Assembly: GCA_018813505.1 (NCBI GenBank)
Contig: JAHJBM010000039.1
Span: 1 to 34,446 of the forward strand
Direction: 5' to 3'
Length of the DNA stretch: 34,446 bases
Source: Microcaldota archaeon
GTDB lineage: Archaea; Micrarchaeota; Micrarchaeia; Anstonellales; Bilamarchaeaceae
Within the stretch, counting starts at the first letter, position 1; each line of letters begins with the position of its first letter. The position numbers were made by a program, and so were the translations under genes. This document shows positions 8,478 to 16,522 of this stretch, in pieces. The notes beneath the pieces were generated by a model. The model ran no database searches, had not been told where the DNA came from, and saw only the letters and a list, made by a program, of their open reading frames with translations.

Positions 8478-9194
8478 ATGCTTGCAGTATGTGATGTGTC
8501 AAAATCTTTCAGTTTTCCTCAGCACATTCAAGTGTTAAAACAGATAAGTTTTGATACAAAGCAGGATGAGTTTGTTTCAATAATAGGTCCAAGCGGCTGT
8601 GGTAAGACAACTCTCCTGAATATTCTTGGGAATCTGGAAGAACCCACATCCGGAAATGTATTATATAAGAAAAAAAATACCCGGCTTGGATTTGTTTTCC
8701 AGAAAGCTGCCTTGTTAAATTGGAGAACTGTAGAAGCGAACGTGCAACTGCCTTCTGAAATCTTTGGTATTACTGGTAATCCGGTAAGCAAATGGCTTCA
8801 GATGGCTGGTTTGCTCGAATTCAAAGATTATTATCCGGAACAGATCTCTGGTGGCATGCAACAGAAAGTAGCTTTAGTAAGAGCACTTTCTTCTGAACCT
8901 GATGTCATTCTTATGGATGAACCGTTTGCTTCTATTGATGAGATTACAAGGGAACAATTGACATTAGACTTACAGGAAATCTGGCAAAAGACGCATAAGA
9001 CAATATTTTTTGTAACTCACAATGTGGAAGAAGCTGTTTTTCTCTCAGACAAAATAATCGTATTGTCAGAACGGCCAGCAACTGTTAGGGGAATAATACG
9101 TATAAAATTACAACGCCCGAGAACCATCTCCATAAAATTCACAAACGATTTCTTAAGGTATGTACAATGGATAAAAAATATCATGAAAAACTGA
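8478..9194 (+). CDS. ABC importer ATPase, SsuB/TauB/ThiZ-like
   Basis: ATP-binding subunit of the importer encoded with its neighbours. All nucleotide-binding motifs are present: Walker A GPSGCGKTT near residue 37, a Q-loop at FVFQKAALLNW, signature ISGGMQQK, Walker B VILMDEPFASID and the switch His in FFVTHNVEEAV. The length (238 aa) is standard for this branch. The upstream spacing is 6 bp with a GTGAGG binding site, and the 3' end overlaps the permease by 28 bp, so translation is probably coupled. It would energise uptake of the ligand captured by the upstream lipoprotein. Confidence 0.93.
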   Translation: MLAVCDVSKSFSFPQHIQVLKQISFDTKQDEFVSIIGPSGCGKTTLLNILGNLEEPTSGNVLYKKKNTRLGFVFQKAALLNWRTVEANVQLPSEIFGITGNPVSKWLQMAGLLEFKDYYPEQISGGMQQKVALVRALSSEPDVILMDEPFASIDEITREQLTLDLQEIWQKTHKTIFFVTHNVEEAVFLSDKIIVLSERPATVRGIIRIKLQRPRTISIKFTNDFLRYVQWIKNIMKN

Positions 9195-9934
9195 GGCAAA
9201 TTCTTTTGACCTGGCTTTCTTTATTTGTATTCATTTTATGTTGGGAGTTGGTCGTTGCATTTGCTGGAATCGATAGACTAATTCTGCCGTCTTTGAGCGG
9301 TGTTGTTCAAAGTTTCCTTCAAAATCATGAAGAATTATTCGCAAATCTTGTCGTTACGATGTTCGAGTCTGTATCAAGTTTTTTGATAGGCTCGGTTCTA
9401 GGATTTTTGTTCTCAATTCTGTTTGTTTATTCTGATGATATAAAAAATTCCTTATTGCCATATGCAATCGCCTTAAAGGCGACTCCGCTAGTGGCAGTTG
9501 CACCTCTGATAATACTATGGTTTGGAAATGATGTCTATTCCAAGATAGTAATGGGGGCTATGGTTGCATTCTTCCCGGTTTTGATTAGTTCTCTCGAAGG
9601 TCTGACAAATATTGAAAAAGAGCAGTTAAATTTAATGAAGTCTTATTCAGCAACCAAAATCCAGGTGCTGTTTAAATTAAGAATTCCAAATTCCATTCCA
9701 TTTATTTTTTCTTCGTTAAAGATTGCAAGTACTCTTGCAGTTGTTGGCGTAATGATTGGAGAGTTTACTGGGTCAGATAACGGACTGGGCCACGTTATAA
9801 TCAGCTCGTCATATTATCTCGATACTCCACTAATGTTTGCTGCAATAATCATGGCTTCATTATGGGGTATATTATTCTATTCCTTAGTTTCGTTATCAGA
9901 AAAAACTCTCAATCATTTGGCTTTTGGTATGTGA
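9167..9934 (+). CDS. ABC importer permease, SsuC/ThiX-like
   Basis: 255 aa inner-membrane subunit with six hydrophobic segments. The cytoplasmic EAA coupling loop is seen as EGLTNIEKEQLNLMKSYSA followed by KIQVLFKLRIPNSIPFIF. The N-terminus (RQILLTWLSLFVFILCWELV) and LPSLSGVVQSF match the SsuC/TauC/ThiX permeases. The ATG lies inside the end of the ATPase gene; the next ATG downstream is in the ATPase frame, so this start is favoured. It ends 2 bp before the stop of the convergent NFACT gene. Confidence 0.9.
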   Translation: MDKKYHEKLRQILLTWLSLFVFILCWELVVAFAGIDRLILPSLSGVVQSFLQNHEELFANLVVTMFESVSSFLIGSVLGFLFSILFVYSDDIKNSLLPYAIALKATPLVAVAPLIILWFGNDVYSKIVMGAMVAFFPVLISSLEGLTNIEKEQLNLMKSYSATKIQVLFKLRIPNSIPFIFSSLKIASTLAVVGVMIGEFTGSDNGLGHVIISSSYYLDTPLMFAAIIMASLWGILFYSLVSLSEKTLNHLAFGM

Positions 9935-9936
9935 AT

Positions 9937-10929
9937 CTAAATTTCAATTTCAAAACTTTTTTCCTTTTTATCAATTCCTGCAAGTTTGCCTGTGCGTGCA
10001 AGCATTATCCGTTCCTCTACAAATGCATAATTATTGTAAATAATTTCTGCCTTTTCCCTGCTTGTTTTTTCTTCATCTATAAGCGATTGAAGGTGCTGTT
10101 CCTGAACCCGAAGCCGTTTCACCAGTTTTTCCAATTCCGGGTCTGCCTGATCCATATTCTGGTAATATTCATCCGCAGCCATGCCAAGCGTGTCGAATTC
10201 TTTTTTTTCAAAACCATCGAATTGCGAGAGATTTGCAAGTGAAAATTCTATTGGCTTTTCAGATTGGTAAAACACACGTGGTTTTGCCTGATCCCTGATC
10301 TTTGCAAGTTCTGCGTCTATGGCTTCAATCTCCTGTTCATTGAGCATGTTCAGGGGTTTTTTTTCATCTATGTTAAGTCTTGTAAGGGCTTCAAGTGCAT
10401 ACTGTTTTCCGAACGGAAGTTTCATTAGCACGACTATGGCATATCTGTCTGTTAATTCCGGTTTTTTTGCCAGCATTGCAAGGTTCTCTGAACCCGTATT
10501 TGCCGGTGTTTTATATTCTACTCCTGCTCGTGTATCACGGTCTGACCATGATTCTGTTTTTGATGAACATACTGTGATGCCATCACGTACAAGTATGGCA
10601 TTACCATTTCCAAACATCTCAAAAATCAGCCTTCCGTTGTGGAAATTGAAAGCGATTATCCTGTCATTATTCACCTGTTCAATTGACAGGAGTTTGGCAT
10701 TGTCCAGTTCTTTTGCAACCTTCTGAACAAACTTATCATCGGTGTCCTTCTCCTCAATGTAATTGGTTTTATGCAATCTGACTCCGAGTTCGCATATGAT
10801 TTCAGTATTGCCGATCTTCATGCGGTATGTGTCTTCCCTGAGTTTTCTGATCCTGGAAAAATGTTTGCCAATAAGTTCGGAAAGTTCGCTGATTGCAAAT
10901 GAATATTCGAGATTGGACATTACGTGCAT
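9937..10929 (-). CDS. NFACT-N domain protein (Rqc2/RqcH N-terminal half only)
   Basis: Matches the N-terminal part of the Rqc2/RqcH/NFACT family, which recognises obstructed large ribosomal subunits and recruits tRNA. Visible are a CELGVRLHKTNY segment, the conserved D-R pair (D89, R90 in NNDRIIAF), a GNGNAILV turn, a helix-hairpin-helix-like middle (YALEALTRLNIDEKKPL) and the first arm of the coiled coil (PELEKLVKRLRVQEQHLQSL). The usual protein is about 650 aa with a second coiled-coil arm and an NFACT-R (DUF814) domain. This one stops at 330 aa and no remainder is found here, so it is a natural split or a truncation. Its start is symmetric with the RPA-like gene around one TATA box. Confidence 0.82.
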   Translation of the reverse strand: MHVMSNLEYSFAISELSELIGKHFSRIRKLREDTYRMKIGNTEIICELGVRLHKTNYIEEKDTDDKFVQKVAKELDNAKLLSIEQVNNDRIIAFNFHNGRLIFEMFGNGNAILVRDGITVCSSKTESWSDRDTRAGVEYKTPANTGSENLAMLAKKPELTDRYAIVVLMKLPFGKQYALEALTRLNIDEKKPLNMLNEQEIEAIDAELAKIRDQAKPRVFYQSEKPIEFSLANLSQFDGFEKKEFDTLGMAADEYYQNMDQADPELEKLVKRLRVQEQHLQSLIDEEKTSREKAEIIYNNYAFVEERIMLARTGKLAGIDKKEKSFEIEI

Positions 10930-10949
10930 AATATGGATTTAGCGAAGCA

Positions 10950-10959
10950 GGTTTAAATC
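10950..10959. promoter_or_regulatory. palindromic TATA box shared by divergent NFACT-N and RPA-like genes
   Basis: TTTAAA at 10952-10957 is its own reverse complement. Its centre (10954.5) is 25.5 bp from the NFACT ATG on the minus strand and 26.5 bp from the RPA-like ATG on the plus strand. That spacing equals the usual archaeal TATA-to-start-site distance, so both mRNAs would begin at or next to their start codons. Transcription start sites are predicted, not measured. Confidence 0.65.
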
Positions 10960-10980
10960 ATTTACCAGAGATATTGAGCC

Positions 10981-11943
10981 ATGGACATAGAGGCAGAACT
11001 TCTCAAGGAAATGTCAAACGAAGACCTTGAGCAGACCATAAAACAGAAAGTCAAATCCTTTCACGGTTTCCTGACACGTGAAGTGGCACTCAGGCTTATT
11101 GCAAAGGAAAAGGGCGTGCTAAATGAAAAGGAAACCTTCACTAAGATATCGGAGATAACAAAAGGGACAAAAAGGATCAGCATCGAAGCAACGGTGAAAA
11201 GGGTTTGGCCAATAGCCCAATATGGTTCAGGTAAATACTCCAGAGTAGTGGAAATAAAAGACGAGAGCGGTGAGTTTCCGCTTGTATTATGGAATGAGGA
11301 TATAGATATAACAAAAAGCCTGAGAAACCGGGATGTCATTTCAGTGAAAGGAGCCTATGAAAAAAACAACGAGCTTCATCTTGGCTATGACGGGCAGATA
11401 ATTGTCATGCAAAAATCCGGGTTCAGTGAATTTTCAGAGTTGAAAAACAACGATATCGTACATGTCCGTGGTTATATTACAAAAGCAGAAGGCGTGGACT
11501 CTTTTGTGAGCGGATCAAACACCGGGATGGCATTCTCTGTCATTCTTTCTGATGGCAACAGCGAAAGAAGATGCGTATTTTGGGAAAGGACAGGTATAAG
11601 CCAGAAGCTCGCGATCGGTGATGAGGTCATAATAGAGGATGCGCTGATAAACAATGACAACATAGAAGTAAGCTCGACCGCGCGGGTATTGTCAAGAAGG
11701 CCAAAAGATATGCTTATAGGTGAGATAAAAGAAATAAAATGCAGTGGCGAATTAATGAAACTCCAGATCGGTGAAAGGTCAATCTGGCTTGATCGCGAGA
11801 ATGGATTGCGTTTTATGGGTGTGGATGCAGCGTCTGATATAAGTCTTTCTACAATCACTGGTCTTAAAAAAGACACATTATTAAATAGCAAAATCGCACT
11901 AAAAATAGAAGAAAAAAACGGAACTGTAGTCGTAAGGGGTTAG
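10981..11943 (+). CDS. RPA-like single-stranded DNA binding protein (OB folds)
   Basis: 320 aa protein with an N-terminal helical region (ELLKEMSNEDLEQTIKQK; HGFLTREVALRLIAKEKG) followed by OB folds. The first is at about 65-140 (ISIEATVKRVWPIAQYGSG, then RVVEIKDESGEFPLVLWNED), the second at about 155-235 with CVFWERTGI, and a possible third towards the end. This layout matches archaeal replication protein A, which protects single-stranded DNA in replication and repair. No Cys4 zinc finger, often seen in euryarchaeal RPA, is visible. It starts at a predicted leaderless ATG and is followed after 3 bp by cdc48, so the two are cotranscribed. Confidence 0.83.
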   Translation: MDIEAELLKEMSNEDLEQTIKQKVKSFHGFLTREVALRLIAKEKGVLNEKETFTKISEITKGTKRISIEATVKRVWPIAQYGSGKYSRVVEIKDESGEFPLVLWNEDIDITKSLRNRDVISVKGAYEKNNELHLGYDGQIIVMQKSGFSEFSELKNNDIVHVRGYITKAEGVDSFVSGSNTGMAFSVILSDGNSERRCVFWERTGISQKLAIGDEVIIEDALINNDNIEVSSTARVLSRRPKDMLIGEIKEIKCSGELMKLQIGERSIWLDRENGLRFMGVDAASDISLSTITGLKKDTLLNSKIALKIEEKNGTVVVRG

Positions 11944-11946
11944 AAG

Positions 11947-14094
11947 ATGGCAGGTATAACATTAAAAGTTGCAGAAGCTTTCCAAAATGACATTGGAAGG
12001 GGGATAGCACGGATCGATTCAAAAGCCAAAAGTGAACTTGGTGTTTCTACGGGCGACATAATAAAACTCACAGGAAAAAAATCAACCCTTGCAATTGTAT
12101 GGCAGTCTCATCAGGATGATGAAGGAATCGAAATGCTCAGGATGGATGGTATCCTTCGTCAGAATGCAGGCATAAGCCTTGGAGAGAAAGTGCGGGCTGA
12201 GGCAGTACAGACAAAAACCGCCAAAAAAATTATACTTGCACCAAAAGAGGCAATCAGATATTCGGTTGGTTTTGACCAGTATGTAAAAAAGAGACTCGTT
12301 GGAAAACCAGTGTTAAAAGGAAATCTGCTTCCGGTTGGTATTTTCGGTACTTCTATTCCGCTCGTTGTTGCACAGGTATTCCCACAGGGACCAGTAGTCA
12401 TAACTGAGGAGACAAAAATAAAGATCAACAAAGAACCGATAAAAGAGTTGCGTAATGTTCCTAACATAACATATGATGATGTTGGTGGGTTGAAAGACAC
12501 CATCAGGAAAGTTCGCGAAATGATAGAAATTCCGTTGCGTCATCCAGAGCTTTTCGAGCGTCTTGGAATTGATCCACCTAAAGGTGTTTTGCTCTACGGT
12601 TCCCCCGGAACAGGAAAAACCCTTCTTGCAAAAGCGGTTGCAAACGAAAGCGATGCAAATTTCTTTTATGTTGGCGGTCCTGAAATAATCAGTAAATATG
12701 TTGGTGAAAGCGAAGAACGACTCAGAAAACTTTTTGAGGAAGCACAGGAGAGCTCTCCATCAATCATATTTATAGATGAGATAGATGCCATCGCACCAAA
12801 AAGGGAAGAAGTAACCGGCGAAGTTGAGAAAAGGCTGGTTTCCCAACTCTTAACAAATATGGACGGGCTGAAAGCGCGCGGCGAAGTCATAGTTATAGGT
12901 GCAACCAATCGTCCCGATTCCCTTGATCAGGCTCTCAGACGGCCTGGGAGATTTGACAGGGAAATCGAAATTGGTGTACCTGATCGTAAAGATCGAGAAG
13001 AAATCCTAAGCATACATACGCGATGCATGCCGCTTGGTAAAAATGTGAAAATAAAAGACATTGCAAGGATAACCCATGGTTATACTGGGGCGGATCTGTC
13101 CCTTCTTACTAAGGAAGCAGCGATGAAAGCAATGCGGCGTATACTTCCCTCGCTTAACATGGAAAACGAAACAATCCCTTCAGAACTACTTGAAGATTTA
13201 CATGTAACTAAAAATGATTTCATGGATGCAATGAATGAGATACAGCCATCAGCCCTTCGTGAGGTTTTTGTAGAACGGCCAACAATCAAATGGGGGGATA
13301 TTGGCGGACTCAAGGATGCAAAAAGGGAGATATATGAGGCTGTGGAACTTCCTCTCAAGCGTCCGGAAATTTTCGAAAAAATGGGCATACGACCGATAAA
13401 AGGTATACTTATGTACGGTCCGCCTGGAACAGGAAAAACCCTTCTTGCAAAAGCGGTTGCAAACGAAAGCGAGGCAAATTTTATTTCTATAAGCGGTGCC
13501 CAGGTTCTTACCAAATATGTGGGCGAATCAGAAAAAACCGTCAGGGAAATATTCAAAAAAGCAAGGATGGCTGCACCTTGCATACTTTTCATAGATGAGA
13601 TAGATGCCATCGCGATAAAAAGAACTGGCCGGGGTGAAGGTGGTGCTCTTGTAACCGAAAGGATAGTAGACACGTTTCTTACTGAAATGGATGGTCTGCG
13701 GGCATTGAAGAATGTTGTTGTTATCGGTGCTACAAATCGACCAGACATGCTTGATCCTGCGCTTATGCGATCAGGACGATTTGACAGGCTGATAGAAATA
13801 TCCCCTCCAAAGGAAGATGAGCGGCTTGAAATCCTTAAGATATGTACTGCAAAAATGCCTCTTGACAAAGATGTTAATTTACATGACATTGCCAAGATAT
13901 CTGATGGGCAAACTGGTGCAGATCTTGAGAATCTGTGCAGGGAATCCGGGATGGCTGCCATAAGACATGGGGCAAAATCCGTTTCTTCAAGGCATTTTGA
14001 ACTATCATTCAAGGCAATCATACCAACTATCAAAAAAGAAGATTTGGAAAGCTTAAGAAAGTTCAAAGCGGCAGTAACAAACATGTATCGGTGA
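11947..14094 (+). CDS. CDC48/VAT-type AAA+ ATPase
   Basis: 715 aa protein unfoldase of the p97/CDC48/VAT family. The N-domain (double-psi barrel at about 1-85 and four-stranded part to about 175) precedes D1 (Walker A GSPGTGKT at 218-225, Walker B IIFIDEID at 273-280, arginine finger region RRPGRFDRE) and D2 (Walker A GPPGTGKT at 491-498, Walker B ILFIDEID near 546-553, SGRFDRLIE). D1 has Ser where Pro is usual. The C-terminus ends N-M-Y-R, fitting the hydrophobic-Tyr-X motif with which such ATPases dock onto 20S proteasomes. The D1 and D2 Walker A coding regions share an exact 47-nt block. It sits 3 bp after the RPA-like gene and before a membrane-protein/M50 protease/bud32 run. Confidence 0.96.
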   Translation: MAGITLKVAEAFQNDIGRGIARIDSKAKSELGVSTGDIIKLTGKKSTLAIVWQSHQDDEGIEMLRMDGILRQNAGISLGEKVRAEAVQTKTAKKIILAPKEAIRYSVGFDQYVKKRLVGKPVLKGNLLPVGIFGTSIPLVVAQVFPQGPVVITEETKIKINKEPIKELRNVPNITYDDVGGLKDTIRKVREMIEIPLRHPELFERLGIDPPKGVLLYGSPGTGKTLLAKAVANESDANFFYVGGPEIISKYVGESEERLRKLFEEAQESSPSIIFIDEIDAIAPKREEVTGEVEKRLVSQLLTNMDGLKARGEVIVIGATNRPDSLDQALRRPGRFDREIEIGVPDRKDREEILSIHTRCMPLGKNVKIKDIARITHGYTGADLSLLTKEAAMKAMRRILPSLNMENETIPSELLEDLHVTKNDFMDAMNEIQPSALREVFVERPTIKWGDIGGLKDAKREIYEAVELPLKRPEIFEKMGIRPIKGILMYGPPGTGKTLLAKAVANESEANFISISGAQVLTKYVGESEKTVREIFKKARMAAPCILFIDEIDAIAIKRTGRGEGGALVTERIVDTFLTEMDGLRALKNVVVIGATNRPDMLDPALMRSGRFDRLIEISPPKEDERLEILKICTAKMPLDKDVNLHDIAKISDGQTGADLENLCRESGMAAIRHGAKSVSSRHFELSFKAIIPTIKKEDLESLRKFKAAVTNMYR
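12607..12653 (+). repeat. 47-nt exact repeat, copy 1 (D1 Walker A region of cdc48)
   Basis: This block starts GGAACAGGAAAAACC and ends AACGAAAGCGA. It is identical at every base to 13426-13472 in the D2 domain of the same gene, including silent codon positions. Flanking D1 and D2 sequences differ clearly. Confidence 0.9.
13426..13472 (+). repeat. 47-nt exact repeat, copy 2 (D2 Walker A region of cdc48)
   Basis: Second copy of the block at 12607-12653. A shorter identical stretch also covers the Walker B codons (ATAGATGAGATAGATGCC in both domains). This pattern suggests recent gene conversion between the two ATPase domains. Confidence 0.9.
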
Positions 14095-14098
14095 TATA

Positions 14099-14479
14099 AT
14101 GAGGTTGATGTTATTTTTTAAACTGGTTATACTTTCTTTATGTGCGTCACTTTTATTTTTCGCACTCGCACCCGAAAGCACGCTTGTTGATACACTTAAG
14201 CTGATGGCATTCGGAACAGTATCATCAATAGCAGTCACTGCGTTTTATCCTGATATCAGGGGAATAAAATTAGGTGACAAGGTTTCTGTTGTAAACAGTT
14301 CATCGACCCCTGGCATACTGGGGAGATTGGGGAAGGCGATGGCACATTGCAAGAAAAATGATCGTGTAAAAATCGTGCTCGATAACGGTGGCGAGATTTT
14401 AGGCATAGTTGAAAGCTATAGTGGACTTATAAGCCCTCCAAAGATCAGGGCAATTTACGAAGAACGGTTGGTTGATTGA
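14099..14479 (+). CDS. hypothetical small membrane protein with cytosolic beta domain
   Basis: Not recognised. The 126 aa protein starts with two hydrophobic helices (LFFKLVILSLCASLLFFAL and LKLMAFGTVSSIAVTAFY) and continues with a mostly beta region (GDKVSVVNSSSTPG, DRVKIVLDNGGEILGIVES) that resembles a small barrel such as SH3/OB, though no family is claimed. It lies 4 bp after cdc48, and the M50 protease start codon follows its stop directly, so it is embedded in an operon. Its place between an unfoldase and a membrane protease makes a membrane-proteolysis adaptor conceivable; this is speculation. Confidence 0.75.
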   Translation: MRLMLFFKLVILSLCASLLFFALAPESTLVDTLKLMAFGTVSSIAVTAFYPDIRGIKLGDKVSVVNSSSTPGILGRLGKAMAHCKKNDRVKIVLDNGGEILGIVESYSGLISPPKIRAIYEERLVD

Positions 14480-15205
14480 TTGTATAAACTTTATCTAGAA
14501 AAGCAGGAAGTAATAGAAATAATCATAAGTGTGCTTGCAATATCATTTGCACTTGGCATTGCATTTGCCGGTGTGGGATCGGTACTAAACTACCCAAAAG
14601 AATTCATTATTTTTATGATGCCATTGCTGGTTACAGTTGGCAGCGGTTTCATATTGCATGAAATGGCGCACAAACTGGTTGCAATCTATTATGGTGCCAA
14701 GGCCAGGTTTAGGATGTGGACTCAGGGCCTGATATTCATGCTCATAACCTCAGCATTTGGTTTCCTGTTTGCTGCACCTGGTGCAGTTTATATTCAGTCT
14801 GCACACATTACAAAAAAACAAAATGGAATAATTTCAATAGCCGGGCCTGTGCTGAACCTTGTTCTTATGGGATTTTTCTTTATACTTGCATTTACATTTC
14901 CAGTAATTCAACACTTCACTTTCCTCGGTCATCTCGGAACTAAGCTCGCAGGATTCGGCATATCAAATGGTGCACTAAATGTTTGGCAGTTTGGGGTTGC
15001 GATGAATTTGATTCTTGCAATGTTTAATATGATTCCTGCATTCCCACTTGATGGTAGCAAAGTCTATGGATGGAATCGGTTCATATGGGTGGGGGCAATA
15101 TTGTGTTTGCTTGGCATCGCTCTCCTTGTTTATCCGCCTATTGTATTAAGTTGGGCAATACTATTGCTGATAGTACTTGTATTTTCAAAATTGATTTTTG
15201 GGTAA
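14480..15205 (+). CDS. M50 family site-2-protease-like membrane metallopeptidase
   Basis: 241 aa intramembrane zinc protease of the S2P/M50 group. The zinc-binding HEMAH motif is at about residues 60-64 inside a hydrophobic helix, and the third ligand motif NMIPAFPLDGSK near the C-terminus corresponds to the conserved NxxPxxxLDG. An AGPVLNLVLMG helix lies between. About six hydrophobic helices are predicted. The start is a TTG immediately after the previous stop (TGATTG); no ATG exists before the first helix. Such enzymes cleave transmembrane helices in regulated proteolysis; the substrate is unknown. Confidence 0.87.
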   Translation: MYKLYLEKQEVIEIIISVLAISFALGIAFAGVGSVLNYPKEFIIFMMPLLVTVGSGFILHEMAHKLVAIYYGAKARFRMWTQGLIFMLITSAFGFLFAAPGAVYIQSAHITKKQNGIISIAGPVLNLVLMGFFFILAFTFPVIQHFTFLGHLGTKLAGFGISNGALNVWQFGVAMNLILAMFNMIPAFPLDGSKVYGWNRFIWVGAILCLLGIALLVYPPIVLSWAILLLIVLVFSKLIFG

Positions 15206-15209
15206 TTTC

Positions 15210-15773
15210 ATGCTAGGTGCAGAAGCGATTGTGAGTAAAGGGCATTTGCTTGGCACTGTTGTTGCAGTAAAAAAAAGGATTGAAAAAAAATACCGTGTGA
15301 AGAAACTGGATGATCTGCTCAGGCGCGAACGTACCAAAAGTGAAGCCAGATTATTGCATCGTGCCAAATCAACAGGTGTGCTATGTCCTGTGGTTCTGGA
15401 AGTTAGCGAATTCGAAATAGTAATGAGTTTTGTGAGTGGGAAACGGCCAAAGATAATTGGAAAAAATGTCCGTGATTTTGGCGTGCTGCTTGCAAAACTT
15501 CATAGTGCTGATATAATCCACGGGGATTATACCCCTGCAAATCTTTTGCAAAGCGGAAGCAAATTATATGTGATAGATTTCGGGCTCGGTTTTGTTTCGC
15601 AGGATGTAGAGGATAAGGCCGTTGATGTTTTTACGATGCTTAGAGCTATTGGGAATAATGAAAAAATGAACAATTCTTTTCTTGATGGTTACAAGTCAGT
15701 TGCAAAGGATAAAGCCGAAAAGATATTCGGTCGCGTGAAACAAGTTGAAAAAAGAGTGAGGTATGCTAACTAA
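15210..15773 (+). CDS. bud32: Bud32/PRPK-type kinase of the KEOPS complex
   Basis: Small atypical protein kinase/ATPase of KEOPS, which helps Kae1 form t6A37 on ANN-decoding tRNAs. Kinase landmarks are the N-terminal GAEAIVSKG, the basic KKRIEKKYRVKKLDDLLRR segment, an early Arg/Glu helix (RERTKSEARLLHRA), catalytic loop HGDYTPANLL and the metal-binding VIDFGLGFVSQD. At 187 aa it is compact, as usual, and it stands alone rather than being fused to Kae1. The ATG at 15210 gives the canonical MLGAEAIV start, 4 bp after the M50 gene; the in-frame TTG at 15198 is rejected because it overlaps that gene. Confidence 0.92.
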   Translation: MLGAEAIVSKGHLLGTVVAVKKRIEKKYRVKKLDDLLRRERTKSEARLLHRAKSTGVLCPVVLEVSEFEIVMSFVSGKRPKIIGKNVRDFGVLLAKLHSADIIHGDYTPANLLQSGSKLYVIDFGLGFVSQDVEDKAVDVFTMLRAIGNNEKMNNSFLDGYKSVAKDKAEKIFGRVKQVEKRVRYAN

Positions 15774-15849
15774 AAACTTATCCTAAATAATAGATTTATA
15801 TATGTTTAATGCTATTATAATGATAGATAAATACACACGAGGTGGGGAA

Positions 15850-16026
15850 ATGAATGTAAATCTTCATTTGACTGGAGAACTTGAAAATTTCATTAATAAT
15901 TTGGTCGAAAGTGGGATAGCAGCAAATAAAACAGAAGCAATACGTCTAGCAATTGCTAGGATGTATTATGAAGAAAGAAAACAAGTAGATAAATCATTTA
16001 ATCAATCAACTATCGAAGCGCATTAG
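15850..16026 (+). CDS. ribbon-helix-helix antitoxin (CopG-like)
   Basis: 58 aa DNA-binding protein. It reads MNVNLHLTGELENFINNLV, then ANKTEAIRLAIARMYYEE, the classic beta-strand plus two-helix RHH fold with the T-E-A-I-R-L-A turn, then a short tail that would bind the toxin. A TTTATATATG promoter element lies at 15795-15804, and the binding site GAGGTGGGG precedes the ATG at 15850; the longer frame from 15802 would overlap the TATA box. It likely represses its own operon and neutralises the MazF-like product downstream. Confidence 0.78.
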   Translation: MNVNLHLTGELENFINNLVESGIAANKTEAIRLAIARMYYEERKQVDKSFNQSTIEAH

Positions 16027-16079
16027 AACAACAAATCGGATGAAAAATCCTCTGAATTTTACATAAAAAGGTATCTTGA

Positions 16080-16412
16080 ATGATACAAAGGCGGGATGCC
16101 GTACTTGCAAAGGTTTTCTTTTCAGGTTCAAATGGATCGAAGATAAGACCAGCCATCATATTATCAGACAAACAATACAATGAAGGTAATTTTGTATTGA
16201 TTGTATCTATTACAACTACGAATGATGAATATTGTATTCCTATATTGGAAAAAGACGCAAATTGCCAACTTGACAAAGAAATTGCTGCAAGGTTTGATGG
16301 GATAATAAAACTCAGTAAGAAACAGATAATAAAAAGAATTGGAAAAATAAGAATAGAATTTTATCAAACGCTAATAAACAAGATTACAATTCTTATAAAA
16401 CAAACAAATTAG
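16080..16412 (+). CDS. PemK/MazF-family toxin
   Basis: 110 aa growth-inhibitor fold, predicted mRNA interferase. Family features in order are QRRDAVLAKVFFSGSNGSK (the R-G-D-V-like start of the barrel), RPAIILSDKQYN, VLIVSITTTNDEY, and the hydrophobic end DGIIKLSKKQIIKRIGKI, where the usual conserved Lys/Thr region leads to the last helix. It lies 53 bp after the RHH gene with its own AAAAGG binding site, so the two form a type II toxin-antitoxin pair. The cleavage specificity cannot be inferred. Confidence 0.8.
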   Translation: MIQRRDAVLAKVFFSGSNGSKIRPAIILSDKQYNEGNFVLIVSITTTNDEYCIPILEKDANCQLDKEIAARFDGIIKLSKKQIIKRIGKIRIEFYQTLINKITILIKQTN

Positions 16413-16430
16413 ACACGCTAATTTCAATTT

Positions 16431-16462
16431 TTTTTATGCAATCTAATTAACAATTTTGTTAA
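16431..16462. repeat. palindromic noncoding element P, copy 1
   Basis: Contains TTAACAATTTTGTTAA, an imperfect palindrome with arms TTAACA and TGTTAA. 28 of its 32 bases match 19027-19058, the copy in front of the abiEi-like gene. Here it lies in the gap between mazF and the convergent Cys-rich gene, upstream of no recognisable ORF, and follows the T-run that may end the toxin transcript. Confidence 0.65.
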
Positions 16463-16522
16463 CATTGGTGTATATTTTAGAAACCTCGCATAAATCAATA
16501 CGACTAATTTAAGTAGACCAAT

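Noticed and set aside
10319-10726. 135-codon open frame on the plus strand
   Set aside because: Antisense to the NFACT-N coding region; the NFACT frame has clear family motifs.
13080-14084. 334-codon open frame on the minus strand
   Set aside because: It lies wholly inside the D2 half of cdc48 in the opposite strand, has Ser-rich biased composition and no promoter; it is a shadow of the real gene.
15802-15849. Upstream extension of the RHH antitoxin
   Set aside because: It would begin inside the TATA element; the GAGGTGGGG site and RHH domain start favour 15850.
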